Assembly (NCBI RefSeq): GCF_022484225.1
Contig: NZ_JAKVLT010000001.1
Span: 124,001 to 188,000, forward strand
Length of the DNA stretch: 64,000 nucleotides
Direction: 5' to 3'
DNA from: Pseudoramibacter sp.
Lineage (GTDB): Bacteria > Bacillota > Clostridia > Eubacteriales > Eubacteriaceae
The notes below the pieces were generated by a model. It was not told the origin of the DNA, did not search any database, and saw only the letters and a list, made by a program, of their open reading frames with translations. The translations under genes and the position numbers were made by a program. This document shows, piece after piece, positions 1 through 8,598 of the stretch. Position 1 is the stretch's first letter; every line of letters begins with the position of its first letter.

Positions 1-1033
1 TCTGGATATTGCCCACTTCGACGTTGGTCCGGTGATCCTTCACCATCGTGTAGGGGTGAAAAACGTAGGAGCGGATCTGAGAGCCCCAGGCGATCTGGGA
101 ATAATCCCCGACGATGTCTTCCAGTTTTTCTTTCTTTTCCTGTTCCATGATTTCGAGGAGCTTGGACTTTAACATGTTCATTGCCACTTCTTTGTTCTGG
201 TGCTGGCTGCGTTCGTTCTGGCACTGCACCACGACCCCGGTGGGAATATGAGTGATGCGGATCGCCGAAGAAGTTTTGTTGACGTGCTGTCCGCCGGCAC
301 CGCTGGAGCGGTAGGTGTCCACCCGGATGTCATCGGGGTTGATTTCGATGTCGATGGAATCGTCCACCTGAGGCGTGACGTCCAAAGAAGCAAAAGAGGT
401 GTGCCGGCGCCCCGACGAATCAAAAGGCGAAATGCGCACCAGGCGGTGAACCCCCCGTTCCGTCTTTAAATAGCCGTAAGCGTTGAGGCCTTCGATCAAC
501 AGGGTCGCGCTTTTAATCCCGGCGATGTCCCCAGGCTGGTAATCCAGCTGCTTGACCTTGTAGCCCTTGTTTTCTGCCCAGCGCACGTACATTCTGAGCA
601 GCATGGAAGCCCAGTCGTGGGATTCGGTTCCGCCGGCGCCCGGGTGCAGGGAAATGATCGCGTTGTTGCTGTCGTATTCCCCGGAAAGCAGGGTTTCGAC
701 TTTGTAATCGTCGAATTCCTTCTTAAAGGCTTCGAGCATGGATTCCAGTTCGTCTTCCCCGTCGCCCTCTTCTGCCAGCTCCAGCATCACCTGGACATCC
801 TCGAGATGTCCCTTCACTTCGTTGTAGCGCTTTTGTTTGCTGCGCAGGACCGTTTCTTCTTTTAAGACCTTCTGCGCTGTTTTCTGGTCATTCCAGAAAT
901 CCGGCGCGGTGGTCTGCACTTCCAATTCTTTCAGTCTCGCTTCCAGCGCCGGCAGGTTCATGGATTTCCCAAGGTCGTCCATTTCTTTGGCCATACCGTT
1001 GACGCTCTGGCGCGCTTCATAAAGATCGATCAA
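1..1033 (-). CDS. prfB: Peptide chain release factor 2, C-terminus cut by window edge
   Basis: Class I release factor for UGA/UAA. Reading the minus strand from a TTG at 1033 gives 344 codons without a stop. Visible are the RF2 anticodon-like SPF motif ([15 protein letters not shown]) and the catalytic GGQ loop ([11 protein letters not shown]), followed by the conserved [20 protein letters not shown] stretch. The TTG is chosen because AAAGGA lies 7 nt upstream, two in-frame TAA stops precede it, and the N-terminus ([20 protein letters not shown]) lines up with RF2 through FWND. It starts 21 nt after the secA stop, as in the secA-prfB pair of Bacillus. There is no internal UGA, so the usual programmed frameshift is absent. 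Only the last few residues lie outside the window. Confidence 0.96.
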   Translation of the reverse strand, partial: MIDLYEARQSVNGMAKEMDDLGKSMNLPALEARLKELEVQTTAPDFWNDQKTAQKVLKEETVLRSKQKRYNEVKGHLEDVQVMLELAEEGDGEDELESMLEAFKKEFDDYKVETLLSGEYDSNNAIISLHPGAGGTESHDWASMLLRMYVRWAENKGYKVKQLDYQPGDIAGIKSATLLIEGLNAYGYLKTERGVHRLVRISPFDSSGRRHTSFASLDVTPQVDDSIDIEINPDDIRVDTYRSSGAGGQHVNKTSSAIRITHIPTGVVVQCQNERSQHQNKEVAMNMLKSKLLEIMEQEKKEKLEDIVGDYSQIAWGSQIRSYVFHPYTMVKDHRTNVEVGNIQ

Positions 1034-1054
1034 ATTGTATTCCTTTCTATCTTA

Positions 1055-3571
1055 TTAATTGGCATATCTGCCGTGGCAGTTTTTGTATTTCTTCCCGCTT
1101 CCGCAGGGGCATGGGTCGTTGCGGCCGATTTTTTTCTTGTGAATGGTCTTCTGAACCGGTTCTTCCTGTCCCTGACCGACGATCTGGGCTTCGTTCGTGT
1201 GCATCTGCACGCGCTTTTTACGCTGCTGCGGCGGCACCAGTTTGATTTTAACGTTGTAGATGTATTTGACCGTTTCTTCCTGGATTTCCGCGTTCATGTC
1301 TTCGAACATCTTAAACCCTTCGTTGGTATATTCGACCACCGGGTCATTCTGGCCGTAGGCCCGCAGCCCGATGCCTTCTTTAAGCTGTTCCATGTCGTCG
1401 ATGTGGAGCATCCACGCCGCATCCACAGCCCGCAGCAGCACCACGCGTTCCATATTTTCCATTTCGTCTTCGCCGACGAGAGCCACCTTGGCCTGGTAAT
1501 TTTCCCGGCAGAGTTCGTACAGCTGGTCTTTGATATCCTGAACCGTCGTGGTTTCCGGATCAAGCTTCAGCCGTTCCACCGGCAGAAATTCGCCAAAATA
1601 ATGTTTGAGCTTCTTGATGTCCCAGTCTTCGAAATTGTCCCCGGCATTGGTGTACATGCCCACGTAATCTTCGATGACGTCTTTTGTCATCTTGTCGATC
1701 TGTTCGTGCATGTTTTTGCCGTCCAGCACTTCTTGACGCTGGGCATAAATGATTTCCCGCTGGCGGTTCATAACGTTGTCGTACTGCAGCACGCTCTTCC
1801 GGATGTCGAAGTTGCGCGCTTCCACTTTTCGCTGGGCGCTTTCGATGCTGCGGTTCAGCATTTTGGCGTCGAGAGGCGTGTCGTCGTCCATCCCGAGATT
1901 TTCAACAACTTTCTTGATCCGGTCGGAGCCGAAAATACGCATCAGATCATCTTCCAAAGACAGGAAAAACTGGGATGACCCCGGATCGCCCTGACGGCCG
2001 GCACGGCCGCGGAGCTGATTGTCAATACGTCTGGATTCGTGGCGTTCCGTTCCGATGATGTGCAGGCCGCCGAGTTCTGCGACGCCGTCACCGAGCACAA
2101 TATCCGTCCCACGGCCGGCCATGTTGGTGGAAATGGTCACCGCGCCCTTCTGTCCGGCCTGAGAAATGATTTCTGCTTCTTTTTCGAGGTGCTTCGCGTT
2201 CAAGACATTGTGTTTAATGCCTTCCCGACGGAGGTACTGGCTCAAAAGTTCGGATTTTTCAATGGAAATGGTCCCGATCAGAACCGGCTGTCCCTTGGCG
2301 TGGCGGCGCTTGACGTCTTCGGTCACGGCCTTGAACTTCGCTTTTTCCGTCCGGTACACCAAATCGTTGAGGTCCTTTCGGATCATGGGCTTGTTTGTCG
2401 GAATGGTCACGACGTTTAAATTATAAATCGTGTTGAATTCTTCTTCTTCGGTTTTGGCGGTCCCGGTCATCCCGGCGAGCTTGTCAAACATGCGAAAGTA
2501 ATTCTGGAAGGTGATGGTCGCCATGATTTTGGATTCCCGGTTGACCGTCACGTGTTCCTTCGCTTCGATGGCTTGGTGCAGCCCGTTGGAATACCGGCGT
2601 CCCGGCATCTGGCGGCCTGTAAATTCGTCAATGATGATGATTTCGTCGTCCTTGACGATATAATCGACATCCTTGGTCATCAAGGTGTTCGCGTACAGGG
2701 CCTGGTTGATGTTGTGCATGATTTCCATGTTTTCCACATCGGCCAGGTTTTTCACGCCGAAGAACTTTTCAGCCTTTGCCGTTCCCTTTTCAGTCAGGGA
2801 CACCGCCTTTTCTTTTTCATCTTTTTCGTAATCGTCGGGTTTCAGACTTTTTGCGAAGATATCGGCAGTACGGTAGAGATCCGTGCTTTCGTCTCCGCTT
2901 CCTGAAATAATAAGCGGTGTTCTGGCTTCATCGATCAAGACCGAGTCGACTTCGTCGATGATGGCGTAATGAAGCCCCCGCTGAACCTGTTCTTCTTTAG
3001 AAGTCACCATGTTGTCTCGGAGGTAATCAAACCCGAATTCGTTGTTCGTCCCGTAAATGATGTCGCAGTTGTAGGCCTGCTTCTTTTCTTCGTAAGACAG
3101 TCCCGGAATCACGAGGCCGACATCCATGCCGAGGAAGCGGTAGATTTTGCCCATCCATTCGCTGTCCCGCTTGGCCAGGTAATCGTTGACTGTGACAATA
3201 AATACGCCTTTTCCGCTCAGGGCATTCAAATAGGCCGGCAGCGTCGCGACCAGGGTTTTCCCTTCACCGGTGCGCATTTCTGCGATATCGCCGTTGTGCA
3301 GGACCATGCCCCCGATGAGCTGAACCGGGAAATGGCGCATGTTCACCGTTCTGGCTGCGGCTTCCCTGACCGTCGCAAAGGCTTCGGGCAGCAGATCGTC
3401 CAAAGTTTCGCCGTTGGCAACACGTTCTTTAAATTCTTCGGTTTTGTGTTTGAGCTGCTCATCGCTGAGGGCCTTGTATTCCTCTTCCATGGCGACAATC
3501 TTGTCTGCCACTTGTGAATATTTTTTGACTGTTTTTCGGCTGGGGTCGAAAAGATTATGCAAAAATCCCAT
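1055..3571 (-). CDS. secA: Preprotein translocase ATPase SecA
   Basis: Motor ATPase that drives unfolded preproteins through SecYEG at the membrane. The 838 residues have the usual length. The Walker A motif MRTGEGKT lies near residue 100 and the [15 protein letters not shown] box near 207. The preprotein cross-linking domain lies in between and the helicase 2 domain follows ([30 protein letters not shown]). The C-terminus carries the SEC-C zinc knuckle ([14 protein letters not shown]), which binds SecB-like partners or ribosomes. GGAGAA precedes the ATG at 3571. prfB follows directly in the same frame after tandem stops, so the two are probably co-transcribed. Nothing looks damaged. Confidence 0.98.
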   Translation of the reverse strand: MGFLHNLFDPSRKTVKKYSQVADKIVAMEEEYKALSDEQLKHKTEEFKERVANGETLDDLLPEAFATVREAAARTVNMRHFPVQLIGGMVLHNGDIAEMRTGEGKTLVATLPAYLNALSGKGVFIVTVNDYLAKRDSEWMGKIYRFLGMDVGLVIPGLSYEEKKQAYNCDIIYGTNNEFGFDYLRDNMVTSKEEQVQRGLHYAIIDEVDSVLIDEARTPLIISGSGDESTDLYRTADIFAKSLKPDDYEKDEKEKAVSLTEKGTAKAEKFFGVKNLADVENMEIMHNINQALYANTLMTKDVDYIVKDDEIIIIDEFTGRQMPGRRYSNGLHQAIEAKEHVTVNRESKIMATITFQNYFRMFDKLAGMTGTAKTEEEEFNTIYNLNVVTIPTNKPMIRKDLNDLVYRTEKAKFKAVTEDVKRRHAKGQPVLIGTISIEKSELLSQYLRREGIKHNVLNAKHLEKEAEIISQAGQKGAVTISTNMAGRGTDIVLGDGVAELGGLHIIGTERHESRRIDNQLRGRAGRQGDPGSSQFFLSLEDDLMRIFGSDRIKKVVENLGMDDDTPLDAKMLNRSIESAQRKVEARNFDIRKSVLQYDNVMNRQREIIYAQRQEVLDGKNMHEQIDKMTKDVIEDYVGMYTNAGDNFEDWDIKKLKHYFGEFLPVERLKLDPETTTVQDIKDQLYELCRENYQAKVALVGEDEMENMERVVLLRAVDAAWMLHIDDMEQLKEGIGLRAYGQNDPVVEYTNEGFKMFEDMNAEIQEETVKYIYNVKIKLVPPQQRKKRVQMHTNEAQIVGQGQEEPVQKTIHKKKIGRNDPCPCGSGKKYKNCHGRYAN

Positions 3572-3656
3572 TTAATTCTCCTGTATTTTATATTTTAACT
3601 CGCACGGCGGTTATATCACGCCGTTCTGAAAATTGGATTAACAATCAAAGAAAAAA

Positions 3657-3672
3657 GGCTGAATATACAGCC
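3657..3672 (-). terminator. Terminator after the DUF5317 gene
   Basis: On the minus strand GGCTG-TATATT-CAGCC forms a short stem followed by a T-run (3651-3656). It lies between the DUF5317 gene stop and the secA start, so secA probably has its own promoter. A TGATATAAC extended -10 sits in the loop of a second inverted repeat at 3604-3624. Confidence 0.6.
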
Positions 3673-3703
3673 CTTTCCGTTTTTTTACTCTATGATTTTC
3701 CTG

Positions 3704-5533
3704 CTATTTCGTTTTCTTTTTGCGCCAAAAAGAAACTTTGCGGTTGTCCACATTGATTTCTACTTTTTCGAAGCCGATTTTTTCCCGATCTTCATCGTCG
3801 GTCACCTTTTCCCCTGAAGGCTGAAATTTCGAAGCGTTTGTTTTTCTCTGCATGTCTGCATCGATTTCATTTTCTCCGCGCTGAATCACGGCGCGGTTGT
3901 GCTGCTGTTTCAGGCGTTTGCGTTCCGCTTCCGACGCTTCAAAGGGACTGTTCTGGGCCGCATCTTCTCTGCCGCTGCGGCGTCCCCGCTGACGGAGGGC
4001 GCGGGTGTCTTCGGAAACCTGATGCCAGATGTCCAGCATCTGCTTTTCATTGTCCCGGGATGCATCGGCGCGGCGTGCCGCTTCTTCATCGCTGTACTTT
4101 CTGTACGGGTTGATTTTCTTTGCCGCCTGTTCCGGCTTCGTCTTCTTCGATTTTTCCGGCATTTCCCATCTCGGCGAATCCGATCCCTGCGCTTTGTCCG
4201 GCGCGGTTTCAGCCGACGCTGCCGACTTTTGTTTTTGAACTGGTTTCGGCGTTTTTACGGTATCGCCATCCGATGATTGATAGTCTGCCATATGATCTTT
4301 ATCCTCCTGGTTATTTAATGTTTCCCTGCGGCCGCTCATCGGCTTTTCCGGTTGCCGAGGTTCATCAGAACCAAAGGCGAGCTTTCCTTTTTCCCGTTCG
4401 GTGTAAAAGGACTGGGTGAAAAATCCGGATTCCGCAAAATCCTCTGCTTCTGTCTGCGCAGTGCGGTGAGGGGTTTCTTTAAAAATCGGCTTGGTGTCGT
4501 ACTTGCCCAAATCTTTTAAAGTCGTGAACACTCTGGTGTCGTCAGACACTGAAACGCGTGCCGGCTTTCGGGCCGGTGCGGCGCCGTGTGCTTTAATGCG
4601 TTCCAGCAGCTCTGGTGAAAGATCCGGCAGCACGGTCGTTTTTTCAGCCGGTTCGCTGTTTTGCTTTTGATCGTTTTTCTGGGGTTTGGCCTGTTTTTCA
4701 GGCTGTGCCTTCGGTTTGGCTTTGGGCTTCGCGGCTTTGCTTTTTTGCTTCGCCGGCGCAGGTGCCTCGCTGCCGCCCATCTGTTCGTGAATTTCTTTGG
4801 CAAACAGCGCTTCAGAATCCTGGTTCAGCCAATCGAGGGGCGCCGTTTCGTAGCCCTTTTCTTTTTTCTGGGCCATGTCTTCAATGAGTTCCCCTTCGTC
4901 CGGGGAAATGATGTAGTCGGCGTCGCCTTCACTGAGTTCTTCAGAAAAGGGATCGGCTTTCTTTCCCGGCTTCATAGCGTGCTGCAGCCAGCCTAACAGG
5001 CCGATAAACACAAACACGCTGCCGACGGAGAAGCCGCCGATGCCGCCGTAATAAGATGTAATCTTGGAGATATATGGAATCTGGACGTTGATGCCCAGCA
5101 TCCAGAGTGCTGTCGTCGTTTTTGAAAGGGGCGCGTAGATCGCGTTGACGCCCCGGGTAATGCTGCCTGCCAGATTGGTATTGCCGATGGCGCTTACGAT
5201 GGACGGCAGAACCGGCATCCGGCCGCCGTTGATAAAGGCCACCACAAAATTGGCGGTCGTGCCCACTGTCATCAGGATCATCCAGAGGTTGTCAAAATTG
5301 AAAATCATCATCAGCAGAATGCAGACGTAGCTGGCGAAATTCAGGAAAGTGGGCAGGGTTCCCGCCTGTCCAAAATAAAAATAAAGGTGGAGTAAAATCT
5401 GCAGCAAAATACCAATCAGTCCGACAATCCACAAACTGATTTTATTTTTTCTAATTTGACTGACCTTTCCCTTCCGGGCCGCTCCAATGGCCAGTCCGAT
5501 CACGATTGCTAATAGGATAAACATGCACGCCAC
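3704..5533 (-). CDS. DUF5317 membrane protein with long disordered tail
   Basis: Function unknown. The first ~190 residues are hydrophobic, with about five membrane segments and the NGGRMPV motif typical of DUF5317 proteins. The remaining ~420 residues are charged and low in complexity (Lys/Glu/Pro/Gln-rich), which predicts a disordered cytoplasmic tail ending in a basic WRKKKTK. DUF5317 proteins are usually only about 180-200 residues, so the tail is unusual. Inside the tail a strong Shine-Dalgarno (AGGAGG, 4303-4308) precedes an in-frame ATG at 4291, which could start a separate 195-residue product or mark a fusion of two genes. The gene is monocistronic, between the hpf terminator and its own. 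Confidence 0.75.
   Translation of the reverse strand: MACMFILLAIVIGLAIGAARKGKVSQIRKNKISLWIVGLIGILLQILLHLYFYFGQAGTLPTFLNFASYVCILLMMIFNFDNLWMILMTVGTTANFVVAFINGGRMPVLPSIVSAIGNTNLAGSITRGVNAIYAPLSKTTTALWMLGINVQIPYISKITSYYGGIGGFSVGSVFVFIGLLGWLQHAMKPGKKADPFSEELSEGDADYIISPDEGELIEDMAQKKEKGYETAPLDWLNQDSEALFAKEIHEQMGGSEAPAPAKQKSKAAKPKAKPKAQPEKQAKPQKNDQKQNSEPAEKTTVLPDLSPELLERIKAHGAAPARKPARVSVSDDTRVFTTLKDLGKYDTKPIFKETPHRTAQTEAEDFAESGFFTQSFYTEREKGKLAFGSDEPRQPEKPMSGRRETLNNQEDKDHMADYQSSDGDTVKTPKPVQKQKSAASAETAPDKAQGSDSPRWEMPEKSKKTKPEQAAKKINPYRKYSDEEAARRADASRDNEKQMLDIWHQVSEDTRALRQRGRRSGREDAAQNSPFEASEAERKRLKQQHNRAVIQRGENEIDADMQRKTNASKFQPSGEKVTDDEDREKIGFEKVEINVDNRKVSFWRKKKTK
4289..4310 (-). promoter_or_regulatory. 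Internal Shine-Dalgarno and in-frame ATG
   Basis: CCAGGAGG followed 11 nt later by ATG GCA GAC, in frame within the DUF5317 gene tail. Such a full AGGAGG is rare inside coding sequence. It would yield a soluble 195-residue protein (MADYQSSDGD...) ending at 3704. Confidence 0.4.
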
Positions 5534-5616
5534 CTTAATTTGATATTCATTTCTTCTATATTTAAACGCTAAAATAAGCTAAAATAATTTTAAAACAAAT
5601 AAATATTGATGTCAAT

Positions 5617-5650
5617 AAACCACCCGCTAAAAGTCTTTAGCGGGTGGTTT
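5617..5650 (-). terminator. Terminator after hpf
   Basis: Perfect 15-bp inverted repeat (AAACCACCCGCTAAA / TTTAGCGGGTGGTTT) with a 4-nt loop, 33 bp past the hpf stop. The stem's own terminal A/T pairs supply a short U-run in either direction. Confidence 0.8.
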
Positions 5651-5682
5651 AATTCGGTGTTCATTATAATTCTTTTAATTTT

Positions 5683-6231
5683 TCAATCTAATACAGGTTC
5701 AATCAATCCGTAGTCGCCGTTTAAGCGGCGGTAGACAACGTTGACGTCATCGGTTTCCGCGTTCAGGAAGACGAAGAAGTCGTGTTCCAAAAGGTCCATC
5801 TGCATGGCTGCTTCTTCAGGTGACATGGGTTTGATCGCAAATTTCTTGGTTCTGACGATTTTGGGTTCATCTGCTTTTTCATCTTTGGATTCGTCATCGA
5901 GATCTGAGAAAGCGTCAAATTTCAGCTTGCTGTCCTGATTTTCATAGCGTTTTCTTAATTTTGTCTTATATTTTCTTAACTGTCCTTCCAGCTTGTCGAT
6001 GACTGCTTCAATGGACCCCATCGTGCTGTCCGTCTTTTCTTCTGCCCGAAGGATGGTCTTGCCCAGCGGAATCGTGACTTCAATGACTTGATAGTTCTTT
6101 TCTTTTTTGAAGGTCACGTAAACTTCCGTTTCCTTGTCAAAATAACGATCAAATTTCTGGAATTTCTTTTCAAGAGTTTCTTTCAAGCCGTCGGAAATAT
6201 GCATGTTTTTTCCATAGATCGTAAATTTCAT
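5683..6231 (-). CDS. hpf: Ribosome hibernation promoting factor, long form
   Basis: Dimerises 70S ribosomes into inactive 100S particles in stationary phase. The N-terminal ~100 residues are the YfiA/HPF fold (MKFTIYGKNMHISDGLKETLEKK). After a charged linker (~105-125) comes the C-terminal dimerisation domain (IVRTKKFAIKPMSPEEAAMQMDLLEHDFFVFLNAET), which identifies the long form found in Firmicutes. At 182 residues the length is normal. The ATG at 6231 follows a GGAGG site. It is monocistronic, with an extended -10 promoter upstream and a strong terminator downstream. Confidence 0.96.
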   Translation of the reverse strand: MKFTIYGKNMHISDGLKETLEKKFQKFDRYFDKETEVYVTFKKEKNYQVIEVTIPLGKTILRAEEKTDSTMGSIEAVIDKLEGQLRKYKTKLRKRYENQDSKLKFDAFSDLDDESKDEKADEPKIVRTKKFAIKPMSPEEAAMQMDLLEHDFFVFLNAETDDVNVVYRRLNGDYGLIEPVLD

Positions 6232-6307
6232 AGTGATGTCCTCCAGTCCTTATGGTGTTTCATCCATTCAAGCTCTTTTACAAAAGCTTTGAATTGATTA
6301 CGCTTTC

Positions 6308-6336
6308 ATTATAGCATATTTACGATAGTATTGCAC
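6308..6336 (-). promoter_or_regulatory. Probable hpf promoter
   Basis: Minus-strand TATAAT at 6308-6313 with an upstream TGC (extended -10). The -35 (GTGCAA at 17-bp spacing) is weak. It lies 77 bp upstream of the hpf ATG. Confidence 0.5.
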
Positions 6337-6411
6337 GCATTTGACTTTTCTTTTTCAAGCTTTAAATATTCATTAATAAATGGGCTGTTTTTTCTATAAC
6401 TCTGTGACTTC

Positions 6412-6442
6412 TTGCCAAAATTCAGAAAAACTGTGATATAAT
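6412..6442 (+). promoter_or_regulatory. Probable LCP gene promoter
   Basis: TATAAT at 6437-6442 with TG one base upstream (extended -10), and TTGCCA at 6412-6417, a 19-bp spacer. It lies 44 bp before the chosen ATG. Confidence 0.55.
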
Positions 6443-6485
6443 ACACAATATTTATTTTATGCTCGATAATCGCGAAAGGAGTCTT

Positions 6486-7730
6486 ATGACTGTTGGCAAA
6501 AAAATTCTAGCCGTAGTACTTTCCGCCGTTCTTCTTGTCATTGGCAGCGGCGCGGTTTATATCTTCAATATTAAAAGCAATATTTCAGGCACCTCAATCA
6601 ATGAAAAAGATGTGAGTGTGAACAAATATTTAAACCACGACATCGTGAACCTCGCCTTGTTCGGAGTGGATGGACGGGCCGATGTTGAGGGGAGCCGCTC
6701 CGACACCATCATGATCGCGTCGATTAATTTCAAAAGCGGAAAAGTCGTCTTAACGTCCATTCAGCGGGACACCTTGGCCCGTATTCCGAAGAACAGCACC
6801 ATCAAAACAGACTCCTACACAAAAATCAACGCGGCCTACAGCTACGGTGGACCGGAGCTTTCCATCAAAACCCTCAATGAAAACTACGACTTAAACATCA
6901 CGGACTACGTCACCATCAGTTTTCAGTGCATGATCGATGCCGTCAACGCTGTCGGCGGCATTAACGTGAACATCAAAGACGACAGCATCTTGAAATACAC
7001 GAACAAATACATTAACGACTACAACCGCCTGAACAACACCTCGGCCAAGACGTTGACCCATACCGGCAAAAACCACTTAAACGGCATTCAGGCCCTGGCT
7101 TACAGCCGCAACCGCTACAGCGACAGCGACTTCGGCCGCACCGAAAGACAGCGTGAAGTTTTTGGGCTGGTCTTCAAAAAAATGACCAAGCTCAGCAGTC
7201 TGCAGCTGGCCGGCCTCATCACAAAGATTTCGCCCAATATCAAAACGTCCATGTCGACGACGGAACTGACGACCATGCTTCAGGGCTACATGCAGATGAA
7301 AAACAAAAAAATCGTCAACGAACACGTGCCTTTTGACAATTACTACGCCTACGTCACGTATGAAGGCGACTCCATCGCGCCGAAATCTTTGACGGATAAT
7401 GTGATTCAGTTGCACCAGGCGATTTACGGCACGAAGAAATCCTACACGCCGTCCCAGACCGTTAACGAAATCAGCGACGGCATCGTCCGCAGAACCGGCG
7501 TCGGCACCCTGACCGGCACGACCAGCGGCTCCTCTACAGTCTCGTCCTCGTCCAGCACGTCCACGAGATCGAGTACCTCGTCCCGAAGCACCACTTCAAG
7601 CCGATCGACGACGAGAAGCACGTATTCGACCCGGAGGACAACAACCACAACGCCTTCGACAAGCAGCGGCACTGGCAGCGACAACGCCAAAAACTGTTAC
7701 GCCTTCAAACACAAGTCCATCAGCAACTGA
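6486..7730 (+). CDS. LytR-CpsA-Psr (LCP) family cell-wall glycopolymer ligase, tail frameshifted
   Basis: LCP enzymes transfer lipid-linked teichoic acid or polysaccharide precursors to peptidoglycan outside the membrane. The ATG at 6486 is preferred over one at 6459 because AAAGGAG lies 4 nt upstream. A single signal-anchor helix (ILAVVLSAVLLVIGSGAVYI) is followed by the LCP domain with its conserved blocks (LALFGVDGR, SRSDTIMIASI, SIQRDTLARIP, GGINVNI, ALAYSRNRYSDSDFGRTERQ). From about residue 340 the chain is a Ser/Thr/Arg-rich low-complexity tail. As read here it ends in an out-of-character Asn/Cys/Tyr/His stretch at 7730. The neighbouring frame continues the Ser/Thr tail to 7803, so the last residues after the A-run at 7689 are probably wrong. 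Confidence 0.92.
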   Translation: MTVGKKILAVVLSAVLLVIGSGAVYIFNIKSNISGTSINEKDVSVNKYLNHDIVNLALFGVDGRADVEGSRSDTIMIASINFKSGKVVLTSIQRDTLARIPKNSTIKTDSYTKINAAYSYGGPELSIKTLNENYDLNITDYVTISFQCMIDAVNAVGGINVNIKDDSILKYTNKYINDYNRLNNTSAKTLTHTGKNHLNGIQALAYSRNRYSDSDFGRTERQREVFGLVFKKMTKLSSLQLAGLITKISPNIKTSMSTTELTTMLQGYMQMKNKKIVNEHVPFDNYYAYVTYEGDSIAPKSLTDNVIQLHQAIYGTKKSYTPSQTVNEISDGIVRRTGVGTLTGTTSGSSTVSSSSSTSTRSSTSSRSTTSSRSTTRSTYSTRRTTTTTPSTSSGTGSDNAKNCYAFKHKSISN

Positions 7731-7803
7731 TTCTACTTCATCTGAAAAAAGCGGCTCTTTAAGTGCATCGTCTAATACATCATCGGGAGAATCAGCAAAA
7801 TAA
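7689..7803 (+). pseudogene. Out-of-frame continuation of the LCP Ser/Thr-rich tail
   Basis: Past the A5 run at 7689-7693 the +1 frame reads TVTPSNTSPSATDSTSSEKS and continues in the same style to a TAA at 7801. Its composition matches the tail just upstream, whereas the nominal frame changes character and stops at 7728. Removing one A restores one continuous frame. This is either a real tail truncation, a phase-variable run, or an assembly error. Confidence 0.65.
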
Positions 7804-7816
7804 AAAATTATAAACT

Positions 7817-7859
7817 AAAAAAGCAATCCGTATGATCATCATATACGAATTGCTTTTTT
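7817..7859. terminator. Bidirectional terminator between the LCP and EutL-like genes
   Basis: Long inverted repeat AAAAAAGCAATCCGTATGAT / ATATACGAATTGCTTTTTT with an A-run on one side and a T-run on the other. It serves both convergent genes. Confidence 0.85.
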
Positions 7860-7872
7860 GTTTGCTTTTAAA

Positions 7873-8517
7873 TTAATATTCAATCGGGTCTAAAACCGAC
7901 TCGATGATGACGTCACGGAACGCCTTCACGGCGATGTCGCACTGGGCTTCCCGCCCGGTTAAGATCGCGCCGCTCATGTTCGATTCTGTCGGATTGCTCC
8001 AGAACCGGACGACGTCTACATTGGCCTGGGTCAGTGCTTCATCGATGCCGATCGCGCCCTGCATCGCCGGCGCGATGAGATAAGCAATAGACGACCCTTC
8101 CGGCAGATTGTACGCCTTTGAAAAATAGCGGCCGATCCGCGGCACGCACTGGGCGTAAATCATCGTTTCGTCGTCTTCCGAAATGCTGTACAGCGTCGAT
8201 TCCTGTTCTGTAAAGGCTCTGACGTAGCGCAGGCCCCGTTCAACGTCGGACACCTTCGGTCCGGAAATCACGCCGAAAACCTGCCCATCGTTGAATTTGC
8301 CGCACCCGCCGTAAGTCGTGTAGATCGCCGGTACTTCCACATTGGCCTTTTTCGTCGCGTCGTCTGCGGCGACATAGCCGACCCCGTCGCACGACGTAGT
8401 GAACAAGCCAATATCGATATGGCCTTCCGGCAAATGGTACTGTTCAAGCATGCAGTCTTCAACATCCGTCAATAAACGATTGGATACAAAACGGCCACGT
8501 AATAGATCTCCGATCAT
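7873..8517 (-). CDS. EutL-like tandem-domain microcompartment shell protein (BMC-T), orphan
   Basis: Shell protein of bacterial microcompartments. At 214 residues it matches the length of EutL, which has two circularly permuted BMC domains and forms trimers that act as pseudohexameric gated tiles. Recognisable EutL-like segments are GYVAADDATKKANVEV, GPKVSDVERGLRYV, CVPRIGRYFSKAYNLPEG, YLIAPAMQGAIGIDEALTQA and the final LTGREAQCDIAVKAFRDVI. CAGGAG precedes the ATG at 8517. The gene has its own promoter and terminator, and no signature enzyme, aldehyde dehydrogenase or other shell gene is next to it. A second lone shell gene lies at 51872. Family assignment is firm; which compartment it serves is unknown. 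Confidence 0.9.
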   Translation of the reverse strand: MIGDLLRGRFVSNRLLTDVEDCMLEQYHLPEGHIDIGLFTTSCDGVGYVAADDATKKANVEVPAIYTTYGGCGKFNDGQVFGVISGPKVSDVERGLRYVRAFTEQESTLYSISEDDETMIYAQCVPRIGRYFSKAYNLPEGSSIAYLIAPAMQGAIGIDEALTQANVDVVRFWSNPTESNMSGAILTGREAQCDIAVKAFRDVIIESVLDPIEY

Positions 8518-8564
8518 CAGCTTTCTCCTGTTCTGTTTCTATTTTTTATTTATAAAGTAAGTTC

Positions 8565-8593
8565 ATTTTATCATCATTTTTAATAAAGTTCAA
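8565..8593 (-). promoter_or_regulatory. Promoter of the EutL-like gene
   Basis: Minus-strand TTGAAC (8588-8593), 17-bp spacer, TAAAAT (8565-8570). It lies just past the ksgA stop, so the shell gene is transcribed independently of ksgA. Confidence 0.65.
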
Positions 8594-8598
8594 TGTTC

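Noticed and set aside
1055..3571. Long plus-strand open frames opposite secA (up to 301 codons)
   Set aside because: They mirror secA codons, have no family features, and lack ribosome sites; the same holds for opposite-strand frames across most genes here.
7685..7700. Classic -1 ribosomal slippery site at the A-run in the LCP gene
   Set aside because: The productive frame is +1 relative to the reading frame; a -1 slip leads to a frame without Ser/Thr-rich sequence.
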